In this document: positions 25,422-34,258 of the stretch, one piece after another
How the letters are laid out: the number at the start of each line of letters is the position of its first letter
How positions within the stretch are numbered: the first letter of the stretch is position 1
Assembly: GCA_934654475.1 (NCBI GenBank)
Contig: CAKUFZ010000012.1
Location: 1-49,029, forward strand
Direction of reading: 5' to 3'
DNA: 49,029 nt
From: an uncultured Coriobacteriales bacterium
Lineage (GTDB): Bacteria > Actinomycetota > Coriobacteriia > Coriobacteriales > UMGS124
Program-made: the position numbers and the translations under genes
The notes under the pieces: generated by a model
The model's input: the letters and a program-made list of their open reading frames with translations, nothing else
The model's database searches: none
Told to the model about the DNA's origin: nothing

Positions 25422-25539
25422 CGTTTGCAGACAGCGCCCGTGGGACAAGACAGACTCTAGCGCCCGAGAAGGCGGGGCGACAATGGTTTGAGGGGTAACC
25501 GAACGTTCAGTGCCCTGAACAAGAGGTTGCAGCCCTCCT

Positions 25540-26121
25540 CTAGCACCTGATATGCGCGATGAAGTTCTCCCAGGTAGATTGCCAGATTTGAGTACCATGG
25601 TCGGAGGGGCAAACAAGGGTGAAGCCCAGGTTGCGGGCAAGGCCGGCACCGTCGGGGGTTGCCGTGTCGATGGTGACGTCGGCAATGCGCGAGGCAAATT
25701 CGGCATACTGCGCAGAGGCCTGGGCAACAAGGCGGTACGCCAGGCCACCGCCTTGCCAGGGAGTGTCGACCACAACGCAGCTGAGGAACATGTGCAGCGG
25801 CACAGAGTCCGCCCCCTGCGCCCAAGGGTCAACCACGTCATCTGTCGTAAGGTTTGCGTCATTGAAGGCACCGGCGAGAAGGGCCGCATGCACACCCCCG
25901 CTCACTGGGAACAGGTTGACGAACCCCGCAACCTCTTCCTGCTCGCCACGCGCAGCAACAATGGTACACGGGTAGCGCTCGTACCAGCTCCACGACTCCT
26001 CAGCAGGCGTGATGAGGTCCTCGCCATAAAAGCGCGCCTCCATAGCCGCCATCGCATCAAAGTCAGCGCGAGCTAGCGCCGAATCGCACCTCAAATCACA
26101 TACGTTCAATGTTCGCCTCAT
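25540..26121 (-). CDS. GNAT-family N-acetyltransferase
   Basis: The 193-residue product resembles GNAT acetyltransferases. There is an N-terminal region with FDAMAAMEARFYG, a central strand with the pattern LHMFLSCVVVDTPWQGGGLA (the acetyl-CoA-binding V..R/Q-GxG-A turn) and a C-terminal DVTIDTATPDGAGLARNLGF segment. The substrate is unknown. The chosen ATG overlaps the end of the AAA-ATPase gene by 26 bases and has only a weak ribosome site. A GTG about 18 bases later is possible. The overlap implies translational coupling with that gene, an unusual partner for an acetyltransferase. Confidence 0.72.
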   Translation of the reverse strand: MRRTLNVCDLRCDSALARADFDAMAAMEARFYGEDLITPAEESWSWYERYPCTIVAARGEQEEVAGFVNLFPVSGGVHAALLAGAFNDANLTTDDVVDPWAQGADSVPLHMFLSCVVVDTPWQGGGLAYRLVAQASAQYAEFASRIADVTIDTATPDGAGLARNLGFTLVCPSDHGTQIWQSTWENFIAHIRC

Positions 26122-27667
26122 GTCGTTTTGTCTTCTCATCATACGAGATGCCGACAAGCAGGACTGGTCCGCCCCACTTGCGAAGAACCTGGGGGTAATC
26201 GCGTCGCTTAACCTGCTCAATAGCGCCATCAACAGGTTTGTTCCACTTGAGCTCAATCAGCAAGGCTGGAAGCTGCGACGAGGGCTTGGGGATAAATACA
26301 ATGTCTGCAAAGCCTTTGCCGCTGGGAAGCTCTTCGATGGTGGCGTACTCATCGACAGCTGAAATGTATGCGAGCTTGACCGCCGCACGCAAAGCCTGCT
26401 CGTTATTGTAAAAGAGCGGTGAAGCCGCCGAGTCATGCGCTTCCTCGATTGCAAGGGCAACTCGATCGGCATCACCGGCTAACGTCGCCTGTAGCAGATG
26501 GTCAGAGTTCTGTATCAGCTGAGCAAGCCGTGTTCTTTTTCCCGTTACCAAGGCAGATACATACTGGCGACGAATTTCCTCATTGGGAATAAACGCCAGC
26601 TCCGCTTGCTCGTCATACCCCAGATACCCCAGGTGCACCAAAAGAGTGAGCACGTCGTCTTTGCGCTTAAACGTTGTCATGTCGTTGGCAAAGGTCGTCG
26701 TGTCAAGCTTCTGGGGCTCATCGGCCAACATTGAAACCACAGCCTGCCTCAACCCATCAAAATCAAGGTCGATGTAGGTCTGCAACGCTTCGTACGTCTC
26801 TGTGGAGGTCCAATAATCCGAGCAGCGCCCTTTGGTTAGAGCCAACGCCACCGAACGCGGACTGTACATATGCATGCCACTGAGCAAATAGCCGTCGTAC
26901 CAGCGTTTGACCTCGGAAAAGTCCATGTTCCACGCATCGCACAATGCACGCGTTTCGTCTTCAGTGAAGCCGAAATACGAGGCCAGATCACCTGGTGCCG
27001 TCATAGAGAGCTCGTCAAACATATTGAGCACCGAATGCGTGCCATACTTTTTGATGGGGAGAATGCCCGTCATATAGGCAAGCGCGACGTAAGGTTTGTC
27101 CTTGAGCAGATCACGCAGGAAGCCGATGAATGCCTCCTGGGCGGCAACGTCATGCTGAGCCTCGCGAAACACCGCGTCCCACTCATCGATAATAAAGACA
27201 AAGCCCGGATGACCAGGCTCCGACGCGGCGGCGAGAGAGAAAGCCTCGAACAGGCTGTTGCAGCCCGCCTCAATCGCACCAGGAAACGCTTTGGCCAGCT
27301 CAGAAACTAATTTGCTCGTGACGAGAGCCGGAACGGCGGCGGCACAGCCCGCCTCTCCAAGAAACTGGCGCATGTCGAGATACACCACGTCGTAGGCATT
27401 GAGGTGCGCGGCGTATGTGGGGCCCTGAGCAACAGCGAGGTCATCAAACAGGCCATGGGAGTCGATTCCGCGCTGGTAGTATGCGCACAGCATGCTTGCC
27501 GCCATGGTCTTACCGAAACGCCGAGGACGGCTGACGCAAACATATCGATCGCCACCGGCAAACACGCGATCGTTGAGATGGGCGATGAGGCCGCTCTTGT
27601 CCACGTAGATGCGAGCCCGGCGGTCGATGGCCATGGCCTGGTTACCAGGATTGAGATATACGCCCAT
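26096..27667 (-). CDS. AAA-ATPase-like/PD-(D/E)XK protein, second copy in the window
   Basis: The 523-residue protein has the same architecture as the one at 4537-6210 but is clearly diverged. The P-loop RPRRFGKT is at 47-54, a Walker B-like FIIDEWD at roughly 165, and the C-terminal nuclease motif is Asp455 with Glu472-Leu-Lys474. Start and end differ from the first copy, so this is a separate subfamily rather than a recent duplication. The ATG at 27667 follows GAAAGG at 11 bases. A GTG 12 bases upstream is possible but badly spaced. The function is unproven, and nuclease activity is inferred from the conserved Asp and Glu-X-Lys. Confidence 0.85.
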   Translation of the reverse strand: MGVYLNPGNQAMAIDRRARIYVDKSGLIAHLNDRVFAGGDRYVCVSRPRRFGKTMAASMLCAYYQRGIDSHGLFDDLAVAQGPTYAAHLNAYDVVYLDMRQFLGEAGCAAAVPALVTSKLVSELAKAFPGAIEAGCNSLFEAFSLAAASEPGHPGFVFIIDEWDAVFREAQHDVAAQEAFIGFLRDLLKDKPYVALAYMTGILPIKKYGTHSVLNMFDELSMTAPGDLASYFGFTEDETRALCDAWNMDFSEVKRWYDGYLLSGMHMYSPRSVALALTKGRCSDYWTSTETYEALQTYIDLDFDGLRQAVVSMLADEPQKLDTTTFANDMTTFKRKDDVLTLLVHLGYLGYDEQAELAFIPNEEIRRQYVSALVTGKRTRLAQLIQNSDHLLQATLAGDADRVALAIEEAHDSAASPLFYNNEQALRAAVKLAYISAVDEYATIEELPSGKGFADIVFIPKPSSQLPALLIELKWNKPVDGAIEQVKRRDYPQVLRKWGGPVLLVGISYDEKTKRHEANIERM

Positions 27668-27829
27668 GTTCACGCCCACCTTTCATCTCAGTCTCAGCGC
27701 GCGACGCACCTCAAACCACCAAAACAAACCAGGCACATCATACCCCGACACTGCGACCCAACAGACAAATCGCAAAACAGTCAGTCTGGTACTGGGTTGC
27801 CTCTGCGCCCCTGCCCAATTACACCGCTG

Positions 27830-29665
27830 TTACTCCCCCACCTCGAGCGGGACGAATTTGAACTGGGTGCAGTCAACGTAGCCGCGGTTAGTGAGGCGCA
27901 GCTCGGGGATGCAGGCGAGACTGAGCAGGCCGAGCGTCATGAAGGGCGAGGGCATCTTGCATCCTATGGCGGCCCAAACCTGCTCCATGCGGCATACCTG
28001 ACTCGCCACTTCGGCCGCCTCACCCGTGCTCATAAGGCCGCACACTTCCAGCGCGACCTTTGCGAGAATCTCGCCGTCCACCACAGCGACAGCGCCGCCA
28101 CCGCATTCTACGAGGGCATTTGCCGCAATCTCCATGTCAGCGTCGTTGTCGCCCACCACAAGCAGGTTGTGGGCGTCATGGGCCACCGTCTGTGCGAGCG
28201 CACCGTGGATACCCAGGCCGCACACAAATCCCGCAGCGTGCGTGCCGCTGGCATGGTGGCGTTCAAACACGAAGGCCTTGAGAATGTCGCGTGCTGGGTC
28301 GGCCTGCAGGGCGCCGTCGCGCACAGGCACCTCCACATGCTCCTCGTAGGCAATGGTGTCGCCGCCGCGCAGACGTATGGCACGCACGCGGGCAGTCGAC
28401 GCCTCGGGGTCACTCGCGGAGACGCGGAACGTCTCCTTGCGAATCTCCTCGCCCACATGCATGCTTTGGGTCATCCAGTCGGGCCAGGCGAAGGGGCCGG
28501 GATTGAAGAAAGGCACGCCGCTTTCTGCCACGATTCGCCCGTCAATAATCGTCCGCTTCACGCGGAAGTCCTTCAAGTCCTCGAGAAACACCAGGTCAGC
28601 ACACTTACCAGGTGTGACACTACCTAACTCTCCTTGCATTTGGAAGCACGTGGCCGCATTGATGGTAACCATCTGGATGGCCTCGACGGGATCGATGCCC
28701 TCCTCCACCGCCAGGCGCAGGATATAGTCGAGATGGCCGTGAAGCAGCAGGGTGTCGGGATGGCAGTCGTCGGTGACGAGGCAGCAGAAACGCGTGTCGA
28801 TATCGCGTCCGACAATGGCGGGAGCGAGGTCATGCAGGTTGTGCCAGGCAGAACCCTGGCGAATCTGGGTGTACATGCCCAGGCGCGTCTTGGCCACAAC
28901 GTCCTCGGCACGCACCGACTCATGGCAGGCGCTCACGCCCGAGGCGATGTAGGCGTTAAGCCCGCGGTCACACTCGGGCACGGAATAATGCCCCGTCACG
29001 ACTTTGCCTGCACGCAGGGTCGCGCAGACCTCGTCCACGGGGTTATCGGCTCCCGCGAGGATGCCGGGGTAATTCATCATCTCGCCCAGGCCCACCGTGT
29101 ACGGCCAGGTCATGGACTCATCCACCTGGGCGGCGTCTACGTCTGAGCCCGTGTCTTCAAAGCCAGGCACTGCGGGCACGCAACTGGGCGTGGTAAGCAT
29201 GAACTTGAGCGGCACGCGCTCGGCATCGGCCGCCATCTGCCGCACCGCAGCCAGACCCGCCACGTTGCATGCCTCGTGCGGGTCGTAATAGACACCCACG
29301 GTACCGTGCGGCACAACGGCGCGCGCATACTCGGAAGGCCCCACCATGGAGCTCTCGACATGCATGTGCCCGTCGAGAAAGCCCGGTGCCACGTAATCGC
29401 CCGCAGCGTCAATCACGCGCGTGTCGGGCCCCACGCAGTGCAGCGCGGTATGGGGCGCAATACCCACATAGGCAACCCTACCAGCCGCGATAGCGATGTC
29501 GGCATGCTCGAGGACCTCGCGGGTGCACACATCGACAAGACGACAGTCGCGAATCACAAGGTCGGCCGGCTCCAGGCCCTGCGCCACACGTGCAAGCCGG
29601 CGGTTGCACTCCCACAGGGGCACGGCGCAGAAAGGATGCAGGGACTGGCTTTCAACAGCAGACAT
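27830..29665 (-). CDS. ade: adenine deaminase
   Basis: The 611-residue enzyme converts adenine to hypoxanthine and ammonia in purine salvage. It belongs to the metal-dependent amidohydrolase superfamily: GHMHVES at 99-105 (His100, His102, Glu104) carries metal ligands, and later motifs include GHYSVPE and LVTDDCHPDTLL. The C-terminal domain typical of bacterial adenine deaminases (DNDADMEIAANAL, SPFMTLGLLSLACIPELRLT) is complete, so the length is normal. AAGGAGG six bases before the ATG at 29665 fixes the start. It stands as a single gene. Confidence 0.93.
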   Translation of the reverse strand: MSAVESQSLHPFCAVPLWECNRRLARVAQGLEPADLVIRDCRLVDVCTREVLEHADIAIAAGRVAYVGIAPHTALHCVGPDTRVIDAAGDYVAPGFLDGHMHVESSMVGPSEYARAVVPHGTVGVYYDPHEACNVAGLAAVRQMAADAERVPLKFMLTTPSCVPAVPGFEDTGSDVDAAQVDESMTWPYTVGLGEMMNYPGILAGADNPVDEVCATLRAGKVVTGHYSVPECDRGLNAYIASGVSACHESVRAEDVVAKTRLGMYTQIRQGSAWHNLHDLAPAIVGRDIDTRFCCLVTDDCHPDTLLLHGHLDYILRLAVEEGIDPVEAIQMVTINAATCFQMQGELGSVTPGKCADLVFLEDLKDFRVKRTIIDGRIVAESGVPFFNPGPFAWPDWMTQSMHVGEEIRKETFRVSASDPEASTARVRAIRLRGGDTIAYEEHVEVPVRDGALQADPARDILKAFVFERHHASGTHAAGFVCGLGIHGALAQTVAHDAHNLLVVGDNDADMEIAANALVECGGGAVAVVDGEILAKVALEVCGLMSTGEAAEVASQVCRMEQVWAAIGCKMPSPFMTLGLLSLACIPELRLTNRGYVDCTQFKFVPLEVGE

Positions 29666-29758
29666 GGCAGGCCTCCTTGTTGGCAAAAGTTGGGCACGAT
29701 GATACTCCCCTTTTGCCGAGATAAGAAAGCCCGCCATGTCACTCGCAGAGCGAAAGTC

Positions 29759-30883
29759 TTACCTTAATCCCGCCACAAGCGCCTCAACCTGGGAGGTTGT
29801 AAGAGCAGACGTGGAAACGACGGCAAAGGAATACCCGTCGCGCGTCCAGGCAGCCACATACCAGGCATTTTCTGCCCCACGCATGGTCACGTCTTGTCCC
29901 GCAATACGGCTTGTTTGTGTGAGGTCGTAGCTGTTGTAGTCGCCGCTCACATCGTCGGTACCCACGGCCTTGCGCAGGCAAACCGAGCCCCCGTGCTCAC
30001 CCGTGTAATCGACTTCAAGCATGGCACCCGCAATGACCTGGATGTATGCGGCCTCAGGGCCATACCCCTCCGGCAAGGCAGAGTCACCGATGGCAAACGA
30101 GAATCCCGCGAGCGACTCCGCCTGCGCCATGCTCGCACACTCCTGCCAGGGGTTGGCAAGGGTCGTCACGGCACCAGATGCTGCCACCGCATCCTGCGCA
30201 ACCTCGCCCTCGTCGGCATCCTGGACGGCACGGGCCAGCGGAGCCCCCTGATCCCCGTCGTCGGAAAGCGCCATGACGGCGGACTCACTGGCTGCCATCA
30301 CGCCGGCATCCTCGCTATCGGCCGCGGCATTCTCGGGCATCGCGGCTTCGGGCGCCGCCTCCTCGGGTGCTGCGGTGTCAGTCGTTTGGTCCCGCGTCAT
30401 CGCGGGCTCACTGGGACCGTGATTGTTGAGGCCAAGCATCTCGGGGCGGGCAAACACAATTGCACCGGCAACAAGCAGGCACGCCGCGATTCCTACGCCC
30501 GCTAGAGCGCGCGCACGCTCAGGCGTGAAACGCAGGACTTTGCCCGGCTCCCTGCCAGTGGAGGCGTCAACAGCTGCCTTCTCGGCGGGCGCGCTGCGGG
30601 GCACTTTCCCGGCAGGCACATCGTCGCATCCTTTGGCTTCCGACATCGCATCAGAAGTCACGTCGGCAGGCATATTGACCTGGACCTCTGCAGCCGCCAC
30701 GCCCTTCTGTATATCGCCTTCTTGCGTCAGCTTCGTCTCGCTGTCGCCTTCGATCACGCACGTTCGTTCGTCAACGGAGCCCGTCGCCCCGGGACACGCC
30801 GCTTCCATTACGAAGCGGTCGTCGATGTCACCCAACGCCGCAAGCAGGCGAAGCGATCTTTCATCCCTCTCTTCGCTCGTCAC
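29759..30883 (-). CDS. membrane-anchored protein, probable anti-sigma partner
   Basis: The 374-residue protein has an N-terminal cytoplasmic part (1-125), one membrane span (about 126-146), an acidic Ala/Glu-rich linker (about 155-240) and a C-terminal extracellular domain (about 245-374) with a FAIGDSALPEGYGPEAAYIQ region similar in style to DUF4367-like sensor domains. Its start overlaps the sigma-factor gene stop by 4 bases (ATGA). Position and topology match anti-sigma factors that hold an ECF-like sigma factor at the membrane until an outside signal releases it. No ZAS His/Cys motif is visible in the N-terminal part, so that role is inferred from context. Confidence 0.7.
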   Translation of the reverse strand: MTSEERDERSLRLLAALGDIDDRFVMEAACPGATGSVDERTCVIEGDSETKLTQEGDIQKGVAAAEVQVNMPADVTSDAMSEAKGCDDVPAGKVPRSAPAEKAAVDASTGREPGKVLRFTPERARALAGVGIAACLLVAGAIVFARPEMLGLNNHGPSEPAMTRDQTTDTAAPEEAAPEAAMPENAAADSEDAGVMAASESAVMALSDDGDQGAPLARAVQDADEGEVAQDAVAASGAVTTLANPWQECASMAQAESLAGFSFAIGDSALPEGYGPEAAYIQVIAGAMLEVDYTGEHGGSVCLRKAVGTDDVSGDYNSYDLTQTSRIAGQDVTMRGAENAWYVAAWTRDGYSFAVVSTSALTTSQVEALVAGLR

Positions 30884-31440
30884 AGAGCAACACCTCCACG
30901 TGTCAAAACGGCTTTAAGCTCCTCACGCATGCGCGCAAGCGTCATCTTCACTTTGCTCTCGGTTACCCCGTAGGCACTGGCAATCTCCGCGACCGTGTCG
31001 CCATACCAATAGCGGCGCACGAAGAAATGGCGCTGCTCGCGGGGAGCTTGCTCCAGGAATGCGTTGAGAAGCGCCACGAGCTCCACCTCCGAGGTACCGG
31101 CAAAAACACCACTTCCGTCGGGCAGACAGTCGGCAAGCTCGTCGATCAGCACGGGAACCTGACCCTGCCCGCGCTTCTCCGCCTTGCCCTCACGCCAGCG
31201 GTCAAGCGCAGCGTTGCGTGCGATCTTGCCGAGAAATGCCTGCAGCACGCTGGGGCGCTGAGGCGGCATGGCGTTCCATGCGCGCAGGTAGGTGTCCTGC
31301 TCGCATTCTTGGGCATCTTGGGAGTCGCGCAAGATGCGAAACGCGACCCCTCGGCAAAACGTGCCGTATTTTGTTTTCGTCTCGCCGATGGCGCGCTCCG
31401 AGCGCTTCCAATACAGTTTGACGATATCCGAGTCCTCCAA
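30880..31440 (-). CDS. ECF-like sigma-70 family RNA polymerase sigma factor
   Basis: The 186-residue protein shows region 2 (CRGVAFRILRDSQDAQECEQ, then DTYLRAWN) and region 4 (FVRRYWYGDTVAEIASAYGV followed by TESKVKMTLARMREEL). The preferred start is a TTG at 31440, reading LEDSDIVKLYWKRSE, which matches the usual N-terminus of this family and has GGGAGG four bases upstream. A GTG 48 bases further upstream is possible but gives an unrelated extension. A TTG start would keep the level low. The probable membrane anti-sigma partner overlaps its end. The regulon is unknown. Confidence 0.85.
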   Translation of the reverse strand: MEDSDIVKLYWKRSERAIGETKTKYGTFCRGVAFRILRDSQDAQECEQDTYLRAWNAMPPQRPSVLQAFLGKIARNAALDRWREGKAEKRGQGQVPVLIDELADCLPDGSGVFAGTSEVELVALLNAFLEQAPREQRHFFVRRYWYGDTVAEIASAYGVTESKVKMTLARMREELKAVLTRGGVAL

Positions 31441-31500
31441 ACTGCCTCCCTTCACCCTCTTTGACGGACTGTGGTCGCCTCGGGTCACAACTTTCTTATC

Positions 31501-31540
31501 AAAAAAGCCACCCAGACCTCCATATGGAAGCCTGGGCGGC
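31501..31540 (-). terminator. terminator of the universal stress protein gene
   Basis: On the minus strand GCCGCCCAG pairs with CTGGGTGGC (one wobble) and is followed by TTTTTT. It lies about 45 bases after the usp stop. Confidence 0.85.
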
Positions 31541-31584
31541 TCAATCTCACATCAAAACTCGCACGGCCTTGCGCTACACGCAAG

Positions 31585-32052
31585 CTACTTCACCGTGAGA
31601 ACCGGGATGTCGGTCTCGCGCAGAAGGCTGTAGCTCACGCTGCCAAGCATGCCGCGGATGGCGCCCAGACCACGGCGACCCATGACAATCAGGTCGATGT
31701 CGTGATGCTTGGCATAATCGGCAAGCACGGCGGCAAGGGCGTTACCAGGCACAACCTCAACAGTTGCACGTTCTCCCAGCTCGTCGAGACTGTCGCCCAA
31801 ACTGTCTACCATGGCCTTCTTGGCAGCGGCAACAGTGGCATCGAGCAGCTGCTTGTACTGCTCATAATCAATCTGGCCGTAATAGACGCCGTCAGAATAC
31901 GTTGCCTGGAAATCCATGGCGCCAACGGAGAGGGCTTGGATTACGTCAACGGTGGCTTCGGGGTTGAGGGCGGCGAGCTCCTTGGCGTAGCGCACGGCCT
32001 CCTTGGCGTGGTCGGAACCGTCGTAAGGAACCATGATCTTCGAGTACAGCAT
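31585..32052 (-). CDS. universal stress protein (UspA family)
   Basis: The 155-residue protein is a single Usp domain: it begins MLYSKIMVPYDGSDHAKEAV and keeps the ATP-binding motif GRRGLG...GMLGSVSYSLL from residue 125. Usp proteins with this motif bind ATP and are induced by growth arrest or stress. The length is typical for a one-domain member. It ends in its own terminator and so seems to be transcribed separately from the sigma factor downstream. Confidence 0.93.
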   Translation of the reverse strand: MLYSKIMVPYDGSDHAKEAVRYAKELAALNPEATVDVIQALSVGAMDFQATYSDGVYYGQIDYEQYKQLLDATVAAAKKAMVDSLGDSLDELGERATVEVVPGNALAAVLADYAKHHDIDLIVMGRRGLGAIRGMLGSVSYSLLRETDIPVLTVK

Positions 32053-32125
32053 GGTGCAACTCCTTTACTCACGACCTAGCTGCCAGGACTGCCCGGCAAC
32101 GCTATCTTGCTCCACTATATACCCT

Positions 32126-32557
32126 TTATCCCTCGCACAACACGACAACGTCGTTGGAACTTACCGCAGCGAAGACGGCAGACCCCGCCTCCAGGCCGAG
32201 CATGTCGACATCGTCAAGGGTGACGTCGCTCACAAGGCTGCAGCCGCAGGGCAGCTCAACCCACACGTGAGCGCTCACCACACCACGCTCGATACGGGTG
32301 ACTTTGCCAGAGAACCCGTTGCCCGCCGAAAGGGAGAAGCCGAAGCCCTCCCCCACTTCGAGCAGCACGTCGGGAGCGTTGATGAGCGCAGCGGCACGCG
32401 CGCCCTCACGCAGGCCAAGCTCGCGAATGGCGGCCATCGAGACGTCGGCCTTGATGAAGCCCGCGGGAGTCTCAATGGAGACGACGCCGTTTACGGCGCC
32501 CTCCTTCACGGCGGCCACGGTGCCTTGCAGCAGGTTGGGGGCGGAAAACTTATACAT
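32126..32557 (-). CDS. molybdopterin-binding-like protein with two TOBE/Mop domains
   Basis: The 143-residue protein begins MYKFSAPNLLQGTVAAVKEG and consists of two TOBE/Mop-type beta domains in tandem (about 1-68 and 72-140). Such small proteins bind molybdate or a related oxyanion. GGGAGG four bases before the ATG fixes the start. The gene overlaps the end of the Mur ligase gene by 8 bases, so the two are probably translated together. No molybdate transporter gene is in the window, and the link between oxyanion binding and cell-wall synthesis is unexplained. Confidence 0.8.
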   Translation of the reverse strand: MYKFSAPNLLQGTVAAVKEGAVNGVVSIETPAGFIKADVSMAAIRELGLREGARAAALINAPDVLLEVGEGFGFSLSAGNGFSGKVTRIERGVVSAHVWVELPCGCSLVSDVTLDDVDMLGLEAGSAVFAAVSSNDVVVLCEG

Positions 32558-34091
32558 CGAGCCTCCCTGCGGCCATGTCGGAGAGTGCCCGGGCAAACAC
32601 GACGGCGTCGGTCTCCCAGGGCTCGGGGCCGTTCGCGCGCACCATGGTGGCCTCGCTGCCTTTGCCCGAGACGAGCACCACAGCCGGCTTGTGCGCATCG
32701 GCAAGCGCGGTACGAATGGCCTGCTCGCGGTCGCAGACGATTTTCCAGCAGGTATTGCCCTGCTCTTCTACGCGCTGGGCGATGGTGCGGCAAATGTCTT
32801 CCACGCACTCGGGGCCGGGGTCGTCTTCGGTGATGACGATGCGATCGGCCAGCCTGCCTGCTGCAATGCCCATCGTGTCGCGACGGTCGACGCCCTTGCC
32901 GCCCGTCGCTCCAAAGACGACGCAGAGCTCGTGGTGGGGATAACTGGCCCGCAGCTCATGCAGAACGGCCTCGAGACTCATGCCGTTGTGGGCAAAATCG
33001 ACAACAGGCACGATGCCGGGCACGGGGCTCGCAAGCATCTGCACGCGGCCAGGCACGTTTACCTGCTCAAGACCCTCGCGTACAAAGGCAAGCTCGACGC
33101 CGAGCCCTTCCGCCATGCCGCAAACGAGCAGGGCGTTGAGGGCGTTGAAGTGCGAAGGCGTGGGAAGGACGAACTCAAGCTCGCCACGCGGAGTGCGCAC
33201 ACGCATCGCGATGCCACCCTCGACATGCTCGGATGAGGTAAGGAACACGTCGGCCTTCTCGTCATGCTCGGAGCACGTGATGACCCGCGGGCACACCTGA
33301 GCAGCCTCAAGCACGCGATCGGCATGGTCGATGTCAAGGCTCACCACGGCGCAATGTGCCTGGGAGAATATCTTGAGTTTGCTTGTGAAGTAATCCTCGA
33401 AATCGGGATGCTCGATGGGCGAGATGTGGTCCTCGCCGATGTTGACGAAACCAGCGACGGCAAAGTCGACCCCAAAGGTGCGGTCATACTTAAGGGCCTG
33501 GCTCGAGGCTTCCATCACCAGTTCGCGTGCACCCACAGAGGCGGCGTTTGCGATATGACCCTCGAGCTCGAGGGCCTCAGGGGTGGTGAGCTTCGAGGGA
33601 GCGCAGGTGACGCCGTCGTCGAGAATGTCAGTGGAGAAGATGGGAGTGGCATGGGCGCCGAGCGCACGGGCTCGAGCGTCAAGCACGCTTTTGAGATAGA
33701 AAGCGCAGGTCGTCTTGCCCTTGGTGCCCGTAAAAGCGCAGGTCTGAATGCGGCCCGAGGGGTGGTCGTAGAGCATGTCGGCCAGGACGCCCATGGCGCG
33801 GCGCACGTCGTTCACGAGCACGCACGGCGCCTCGATGCCATCGAAAGGCTGCTCGGCAAGATAGCCGAATGCCCCCGCCGCAAGAGACTGCTCCAGGTAC
33901 TCGCGCTTGAACGCGCGGCCCTTGCACACAAAGAGCGTGCCGGGCACAACCTCGCGCGAGTCGGCCGTGATGAAATCGACCAGGGGCTCTTGGCCGCCCT
34001 GGGGCAGCCTCACCTCGTTCAAAACGCCTGCCGCCTCCAGCGCCTTTGCGTAGGCCGAGAGGGACACGCCGGTCTTATGGGGTGCTTGCAT
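32550..34091 (-). CDS. murE: MurE-type UDP-MurNAc-tripeptide ligase
   Basis: The 513-residue Mur ligase adds the third amino acid to UDP-MurNAc-L-Ala-D-Glu. The ATP loop TGTKGKTT is at 121-128, the carbamylated Lys region is SKLKIFS near 237-243, and the C-terminal domain has VDFAHNGMSLEAVL. Enzymes that add meso-diaminopimelate carry DNPR. Here the same place reads EDDPG (422-426), closer to the D(D/N)P(N/A) form of lysine-adding enzymes. That suggests L-Lys, L-Orn or another diamino acid at position three. The ATG at 34091 follows GGGAG by ten bases, and a TTG six bases upstream is possible. A second murE-like paralogue elsewhere in the genome cannot be excluded. Confidence 0.88.
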   Translation of the reverse strand: MQAPHKTGVSLSAYAKALEAAGVLNEVRLPQGGQEPLVDFITADSREVVPGTLFVCKGRAFKREYLEQSLAAGAFGYLAEQPFDGIEAPCVLVNDVRRAMGVLADMLYDHPSGRIQTCAFTGTKGKTTCAFYLKSVLDARARALGAHATPIFSTDILDDGVTCAPSKLTTPEALELEGHIANAASVGARELVMEASSQALKYDRTFGVDFAVAGFVNIGEDHISPIEHPDFEDYFTSKLKIFSQAHCAVVSLDIDHADRVLEAAQVCPRVITCSEHDEKADVFLTSSEHVEGGIAMRVRTPRGELEFVLPTPSHFNALNALLVCGMAEGLGVELAFVREGLEQVNVPGRVQMLASPVPGIVPVVDFAHNGMSLEAVLHELRASYPHHELCVVFGATGGKGVDRRDTMGIAAGRLADRIVITEDDPGPECVEDICRTIAQRVEEQGNTCWKIVCDREQAIRTALADAHKPAVVLVSGKGSEATMVRANGPEPWETDAVVFARALSDMAAGRLDV

Positions 34092-34169
34092 GTGCAACGT
34101 GCTCCCAAATCAGACAGGCCCCGCGCACAAAACCACCAAGGCGCAGGGCAGACGAACCGTATACATGTG

Positions 34170-34220
34170 CGGCGGGCTTTGCTGGACACGGCAAGCACCA
34201 CATCCAAACAAAGCCCGCCG
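34170..34220. terminator. long perfect inverted repeat after the RGG-rich protein gene
   Basis: CGGCGGGCTTTG (34170-34181) pairs perfectly with CAAAGCCCGCCG (34209-34220) around a 27-base loop. It lies 38 bases after the stop of the minus-strand gene and upstream of murE. No T-run follows, so it may be a factor-dependent terminator or an mRNA-stabilising hairpin. Confidence 0.5.
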
Positions 34221-34258
34221 TATGCTTGCAGAACTATAGGCAGCGAGCCTGGCTCGGC

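Noticed and set aside
25505..25520. Dyad GTTCAG-TGCC-CTGAAC downstream of the GNAT gene as a terminator
   Set aside because: The arms are short and no T-run follows on either strand, so it is not strong enough to call.
25359..25895. A minus-strand frame of 178 codons after the reductase gene
   Set aside because: It overlaps the reductase terminator and the GNAT gene in another frame, and no motif is visible.
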